From an uncultured Lachnospiraceae bacterium (GTDB lineage: Bacteria > Bacillota > Clostridia > Lachnospirales > Lachnospiraceae): a DNA stretch of 8,655 bases. The notes beneath the pieces are model-generated. The model saw nothing but the letters and a program-made list of their open reading frames with translations. It was not told where the DNA came from and ran no database searches. Numbering within the stretch: the first letter of the stretch is position 1; each line of letters begins with the position of its first letter. The DNA is taken from NCBI GenBank assembly GCA_946639085.1, contig CAMPBP010000042.1:1-8655 (forward strand), written 5' to 3'. The position numbers and the translations under genes are program-made. Of the stretch, positions 5,564 to 8,655 are shown piece after piece.

Positions 5564-6201
5564 TAATAAACGGCAGTCCCAGAGTAAAGAAATTAAGCAA
5601 TACGGACAAGATACTTGATAAGTTTGAGGCCGGAATGGCAGAAAAGGGCGCCACTTTCACGCGCTGCGAGGTGTCCGACAGGAAACAGTGGGACGTCATG
5701 AGAAAGGCTTTTGGCGAAAACAAAAACATACTGATCGCCATTCCTTTGTATGTTGAGAACATTCCGGGACTTCTCATCGAATTTCTGGAGACACTTACGC
5801 CCAAGAACGACGGCACAGAGATCGCATTTATATTGCAGGGCGGCTTTGCGGAAGGCGTGCAGCTTCGCTGCGGCGAGGCGTATCTTAAGATACTTACGGA
5901 AAAACTTGGCTGCAAATACGCCGGAACGCTGGTTAAAGGCGACAACTTCGGCATAAGATTCGTAGACGAAAAAACTGTCCAAAAGATCACCGGTGCTTAT
6001 ACCGACATGGGCCGCGAGTATGCGGAATGCGGCAATTTCTTCTCGGAAAAATGCGCAAAATTTACAGGCCCCGAGATTTTTCCTGTACATGTAAGGCTTT
6101 TGGTAGGTATAATATTTAAAACACTTGCCAAAAGAGGCTTTACAAAAGCAGCCAAGGATTGGGGCTGCACAAAGCCGCTTAATTACATGCCTTACAAGTA
6201 A
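5551..6201 (+). CDS. NAD(P)H-dependent oxidoreductase, flavodoxin-like fold
   Basis: This 216-residue protein starts with HALIINGSPR, a textbook strand plus FMN-phosphate loop (GSPR at 8-11). ILIAIPLYVENIPGLLIEFLE (about 60-80) follows, the second flavin-contact segment of NADPH-dependent FMN reductases, then AFILQGGFAEG (92-102). It lacks the CX2CX2C motif of its neighbour and carries a C-terminal extension (about 165-216) with a short hydrophobic stretch (VHVRLLVGIIFKTL). The start lies inside the previous gene, preceded by AAGGAGGCGG at 5537-5546, and the 13-bp overlap implies coupled translation. The two proteins may form a heteromeric reductase or act in sequence; this is inferred from overlap alone. 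The TetR-family gene follows 11 bp downstream. Confidence 0.85.
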   Translation: MHALIINGSPRVKKLSNTDKILDKFEAGMAEKGATFTRCEVSDRKQWDVMRKAFGENKNILIAIPLYVENIPGLLIEFLETLTPKNDGTEIAFILQGGFAEGVQLRCGEAYLKILTEKLGCKYAGTLVKGDNFGIRFVDEKTVQKITGAYTDMGREYAECGNFFSEKCAKFTGPEIFPVHVRLLVGIIFKTLAKRGFTKAAKDWGCTKPLNYMPYK

Positions 6202-6212
6202 CAGAGGACAAA

Positions 6213-6842
6213 ATGGGAAGAAGAACACAGATCACTAAAGAGATGATCCTCGAAGCATCTTACGAGCTGCTCGAAGAACACGGCATCGAAGCTGTGCAGA
6301 TCAAGCAGATCGCCGCGAAACTCGGATGCTCCACGCAACCCGTCTCGTGGCAGTTTGGAAGCATGGCTGAACTTAAAAAGGAACTTTACTTTTACGCGGG
6401 CAACAAAGTCTTCGGCGACCTGGAAGGAAAAATGAGAGCGAGAAAAGACGCCATCGAAGCGTTTTTTGTATCGGGCTTACATTACCTTTCCATCGCTATC
6501 GATCACCCCAACGTATTCAGGTTCATAAACGTGGACGATACGAGGGAGACGATCGGTGAAAGCATCCACGGCGAAAAAAGTATCTTTTCTTTCCAGTTTG
6601 ACGAAGAGGCCTTAAATATCTTCGCCGCTCAGTACGATATAAAGATCGAACTGCTGTCGGAAATGATAAGGGACATAGTGATCTACACCCACGGTCTTGC
6701 GCTAATGATGCTTTTCGACGGCGGAAAGCTCCCCAGAAAAGAAGCGTGCAGGATGGTGTATAACTTCGGAAGCAAGCTCATCTCGCAGCTTGGGATAAAA
6801 ACAGAAGACAGATTCGAAGAAATCTACGAATCGTATAAATAA
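6213..6842 (+). CDS. TetR/AcrR-family transcriptional regulator
   Basis: This 209-residue protein has the usual length for the family. The N-terminus carries the TetR helix-turn-helix: ITKEMILEASYELLEEHG is helix 1, and IKQIAAKLGCSTQPVSWQFG (about 30-49) is the turn and recognition helix, followed by the SMAELKKELYFYA helix. The remaining 140 residues are the ligand-binding and dimerisation region, variable in sequence, with no recognisable ligand signature. AGAGGA at 6202-6207 supports the ATG. It is the third gene of the flavoprotein operon and probably represses it through the palindrome at 4980-5003, releasing it when a compound handled by the reductases binds. Its position at the end of the operon gives negative feedback. 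Family assignment is strong; target and ligand are inferred. Confidence 0.9.
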   Translation: MGRRTQITKEMILEASYELLEEHGIEAVQIKQIAAKLGCSTQPVSWQFGSMAELKKELYFYAGNKVFGDLEGKMRARKDAIEAFFVSGLHYLSIAIDHPNVFRFINVDDTRETIGESIHGEKSIFSFQFDEEALNIFAAQYDIKIELLSEMIRDIVIYTHGLALMMLFDGGKLPRKEACRMVYNFGSKLISQLGIKTEDRFEEIYESYK

Positions 6843-6849
6843 GGATTTT

Positions 6850-6876
6850 GAACCAACACCACCGTCCCCTTGGTTC
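6850..6876 (-). repeat. Right copy of the 27-bp repeat, exact inverse of 4901-4927
   Basis: All 27 bases are the reverse complement of the left copy, and the match extends one base to 28 (6849/4928). It begins 7 bp after the TetR-family stop and ends 9 bp before the -35 box of the synthetase promoter. Unlike the left copy it has no T-tract on either strand. In RNA its ends form a 7-bp stem, which could protect the 3' end of the operon transcript. No target-site duplication is visible around the pair. Confidence 0.85.
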
Positions 6877-6885
6877 AGAATTGAT

Positions 6886-6914
6886 TTGACATAAACCCTT
6901 AATAAATCTACAAT
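6886..6914 (+). promoter_or_regulatory. Strong promoter of the MetRS-like gene
   Basis: A perfect TTGACA at 6886-6891 is followed after 17 bp by TACAAT at 6909-6914, one mismatch from consensus. Transcription would start near 6921, leaving only about 28 nt before the ATG. That is far too short for a T-box leader, so tRNA-sensing control of the kind common for Firmicute synthetase genes is absent here. Confidence 0.75.
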
Positions 6915-6948
6915 AACAAGGCAGAATTTTATATTTTTGAGGTAGATC

Positions 6949-8655
6949 ATGGAATACGTAAAAGAACCCAAAATGCGCCCTAAGTTTCCCAAGCGCGCGG
7001 TTGTGACCGCAGGCATGCCCTACGGTAATAAAGAACTTCATTTCGGCCATATCGGCGGTGTGTTTGTGCATGCCGACACCTTTGCGAGATTTCTTCGTGA
7101 CAGGATAGGTGCGGAGAACGTCATTTTCGTATCGGGTACCGACTGCTACGGCTCCCCTATTTTGGAGGGCTACAGAAAGGCCAAAGAAGCCGGAACGTTT
7201 GACGGGACTATCGAAGATTATGTTCGTAAGAACCACGAAGCGCAGAAGGATACACTTGATAAATACGAGATAAGTCTCAATCTTTTCGGTGCTTCCGCCC
7301 TGGGAAGAGCAGGCGAGATCCATAAAGAGGTTTCAAAAGAGGTCTTTGAAGGCCTTTACGAGAAGGGAACCCTTGAAAAATTAAGTTCCCCTCAGTTTTA
7401 CGATCCCAAATTCAAATGTTTGTTAAACGGCCGTCAGGTAATCGGAAAGTGCCCCATCCAGGGCTGCCAGTCCGAGAAAGCTTACGCCGACGAGTGCGAC
7501 CTGGGTCACCAGTACATGCCCACCGAGCTCATCGACCCTCACAGCACCCTTTCGGGCCTTACTCCCGAACTTGTGGACGTTACCAACTGGTACTACAAGC
7601 TCGAGGATTGCATTCCGATGATTCAGGCGTACGTGGACGACCTTCGCGCCAACTCGAACGCCAGAAAATACATGCTCACCACCATTGAGGAGTTCTTAAA
7701 GCCTCCCTATATCTACGTTCAGAAGAAGTTTGTGGAGGACCTTGACGCACTCAGAGCCAAGTTCCCCGAGCATGACGTTATAGACGACAACAAGAATTCA
7801 TATACATTCGTATTCAAAAACCTTGATGACAGAGACGCAGCCAGAAAGGCTCTTGAGAATCTCAACATCAACTACCGTACCGGCAAGACCCTGGTTCCTT
7901 TCAGACTTTCCGGCAACATCGAGTGGGGCGTGCCCTTCCCCGAAAAGGAAGGCCTCAAGGACCTTACATTCTGGGTATGGCCCGAATCGCTCTGGGCACC
8001 GATCTCGTTCACCCGCACCTACCTTGAGAGCAAGGGCGCGGACGCTGACGAGTGGAAGAAATATTGGAACGACGATGACGCAACGGTCTACCAGTTCATA
8101 GGTCAGGACAACATCTCCTTCTATGGTATTGCCCAGCAGGCAATGTGGGAGACATTGGGCCTAAAGAAAACGTTCTTAGTACCCAACAACCACATCCTTT
8201 TCATGAACAAGAAAGCTTCAAGCTCAGGTTCCATCAAGCCTCCCATGGCTAAGGACCTGCTTGATTTCTATACCCCCGAGCAGATGCGTATGCATTTCTT
8301 GAGCCTCGGACTTGCCAACAAGAGCGTAAGTTTTGATCCTCAGGTATACCTTCCCGAGGAAGAAAGAAACGGCGCCGATCCCGTGCTTAAGGACGGCAAC
8401 CTCTTAACAAACGTATTTAACAAGATCATCAGAACGTGCTTCTATACCATACAGAAGGATTTTGACGGCAAGCTTCCCATTTGCGAGATCTCCGAGAACA
8501 TCCTTGCGGAGGCGAAGGACGCCATCCTTACTTACGAGCAGAACATGTACGATCATCAGTTCCACAAGATCACTTACGTTCTTGACACGCTTATCAGAAA
8601 CATGAACAAGTATCTTGTAAACAACATGCGTACTGCTGAGGCAAACAACGATACA
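6949..8655 (+). CDS. metG: Divergent methionyl-tRNA synthetase-like class I tRNA ligase (3' end outside window)
   Basis: The frame is open from ATG 6949 to the window edge (569 codons), with GAGG at 6939-6942 as ribosome binding site. The MetRS fold is recognisable in order: AGMPYGNKELHFGH with the HIGH motif at 31-34, SGTDCYGSP with the conserved Asp65, a zinc-knuckle segment (Cys168, Cys173, Cys183, with Gly-His at 186-187), YMPTELIDPHSTLSG, FWVWPESLW at 341-349, GQDNISFY at 385-392, and the start of the helix-bundle anticodon domain (NLLTNVFNKIIRTCFYT). Family members charge tRNA with methionine in the cytoplasm. Compared by eye with E. coli MetRS, several functional residues differ: the KMSKS loop reads KKASSS (421-426), and pocket positions Pro257, Tyr260 and His301 appear as Leu, Pro and Tyr. 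There is also a roughly 60-residue insertion before residue 321. It may be a paralogue with altered activity; the symbol denotes the family only. Confidence 0.8.
   Translation, partial: MEYVKEPKMRPKFPKRAVVTAGMPYGNKELHFGHIGGVFVHADTFARFLRDRIGAENVIFVSGTDCYGSPILEGYRKAKEAGTFDGTIEDYVRKNHEAQKDTLDKYEISLNLFGASALGRAGEIHKEVSKEVFEGLYEKGTLEKLSSPQFYDPKFKCLLNGRQVIGKCPIQGCQSEKAYADECDLGHQYMPTELIDPHSTLSGLTPELVDVTNWYYKLEDCIPMIQAYVDDLRANSNARKYMLTTIEEFLKPPYIYVQKKFVEDLDALRAKFPEHDVIDDNKNSYTFVFKNLDDRDAARKALENLNINYRTGKTLVPFRLSGNIEWGVPFPEKEGLKDLTFWVWPESLWAPISFTRTYLESKGADADEWKKYWNDDDATVYQFIGQDNISFYGIAQQAMWETLGLKKTFLVPNNHILFMNKKASSSGSIKPPMAKDLLDFYTPEQMRMHFLSLGLANKSVSFDPQVYLPEEERNGADPVLKDGNLLTNVFNKIIRTCFYTIQKDFDGKLPICEISENILAEAKDAILTYEQNMYDHQFHKITYVLDTLIRNMNKYLVNNMRTAEANNDT

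Noticed and set aside
5593..6228. 211-codon minus-strand open frame opposite the second flavoprotein
   Set aside because: It mirrors a clear flavodoxin-fold gene and has a Cys/Phe/Lys-biased composition typical of a shadow frame.
4901..6876. Classical insertion sequence or transposon bounded by terminal inverted repeats
   Set aside because: No transposase is encoded inside and no target-site duplication is visible; the enclosed genes are metabolic and regulatory.
6915..6948. T-box leader in front of the MetRS-like gene
   Set aside because: The predicted leader is about 28 nt, with no room for specifier, antiterminator and terminator stems.
6778..7323. 181-codon minus-strand open frame spanning the TetR end and MetRS start
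   Set aside because: It crosses a promoter, an inverted repeat and two well-supported sense genes.

Overview
The window looks like chromosomal DNA from a low-to-mid GC Firmicute, most likely a clostridium of the Lachnospiraceae type. The grounds are strong GGAGG-like ribosome binding sites, sigma-A promoters, a LytTR/DUF3021 regulator pair, Clostridia-style small flavoproteins, and an uncharacterised minus-strand protein with an ARGWGIWD motif. The assignment is inference; no rRNA or universal marker other than a divergent tRNA synthetase is present.

Layout. (1) Bases 1-130, minus strand: the N-terminus of an unknown small protein running off the left edge. (2) Bases 254-2666, plus strand: an apparent three-gene operon, namely a membrane-anchored alpha/beta hydrolase, a LytTR DNA-binding protein and a DUF3021 four-helix membrane protein. 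It is preceded by a near-consensus promoter (TTGAAA-17-TATATT) with two 17-bp direct repeats at a 20-bp period directly upstream of the -35 box, a plausible LytTR binding site. A long hairpin at 2633-2666 ends it and also serves the convergent gene. (3) Bases 2700-4451, minus strand: a secreted, repetitive, probably beta-rich surface or extracellular protein with its own promoter at 4522-4550. (4) Bases 4452-4946: a gene-free stretch packed with about ten copies of a TTACC(G/A)G motif in both orientations, two nearly identical 63-bp tandem repeats plus a decayed third, and a 27-bp palindrome-ended repeat. (5) Bases 4947-6842, plus strand: a promoter, a palindromic operator, two overlapping flavodoxin-fold oxidoreductases (the first with an iron-sulfur-type CX2CX2CX7C motif) and a TetR-family regulator that probably controls its own operon. 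The same 27-bp repeat, exactly inverted, closes this cassette at 6850-6876. (6) Bases 6886-8655, plus strand: a strong promoter and the first 569 codons of a methionyl-tRNA synthetase-like protein, running off the right edge. It keeps the HIGH motif, but its KMSKS loop, methionine pocket and zinc knuckle are altered, so it may not be an ordinary MetRS.

How the parts fit. Two self-contained regulatory cassettes are visible. In the first, a LytTR activator and its probable membrane antagonist are co-transcribed with a membrane hydrolase from a promoter that carries direct repeats. In the second, a TetR repressor appears to sense a compound handled by two flavoproteins and to bind a palindrome just downstream of their shared promoter. 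The items most worth following up are the divergent MetRS, the exact inverted repeats around the flavoprotein cassette, and the dense repeat field between the secreted protein and that cassette.
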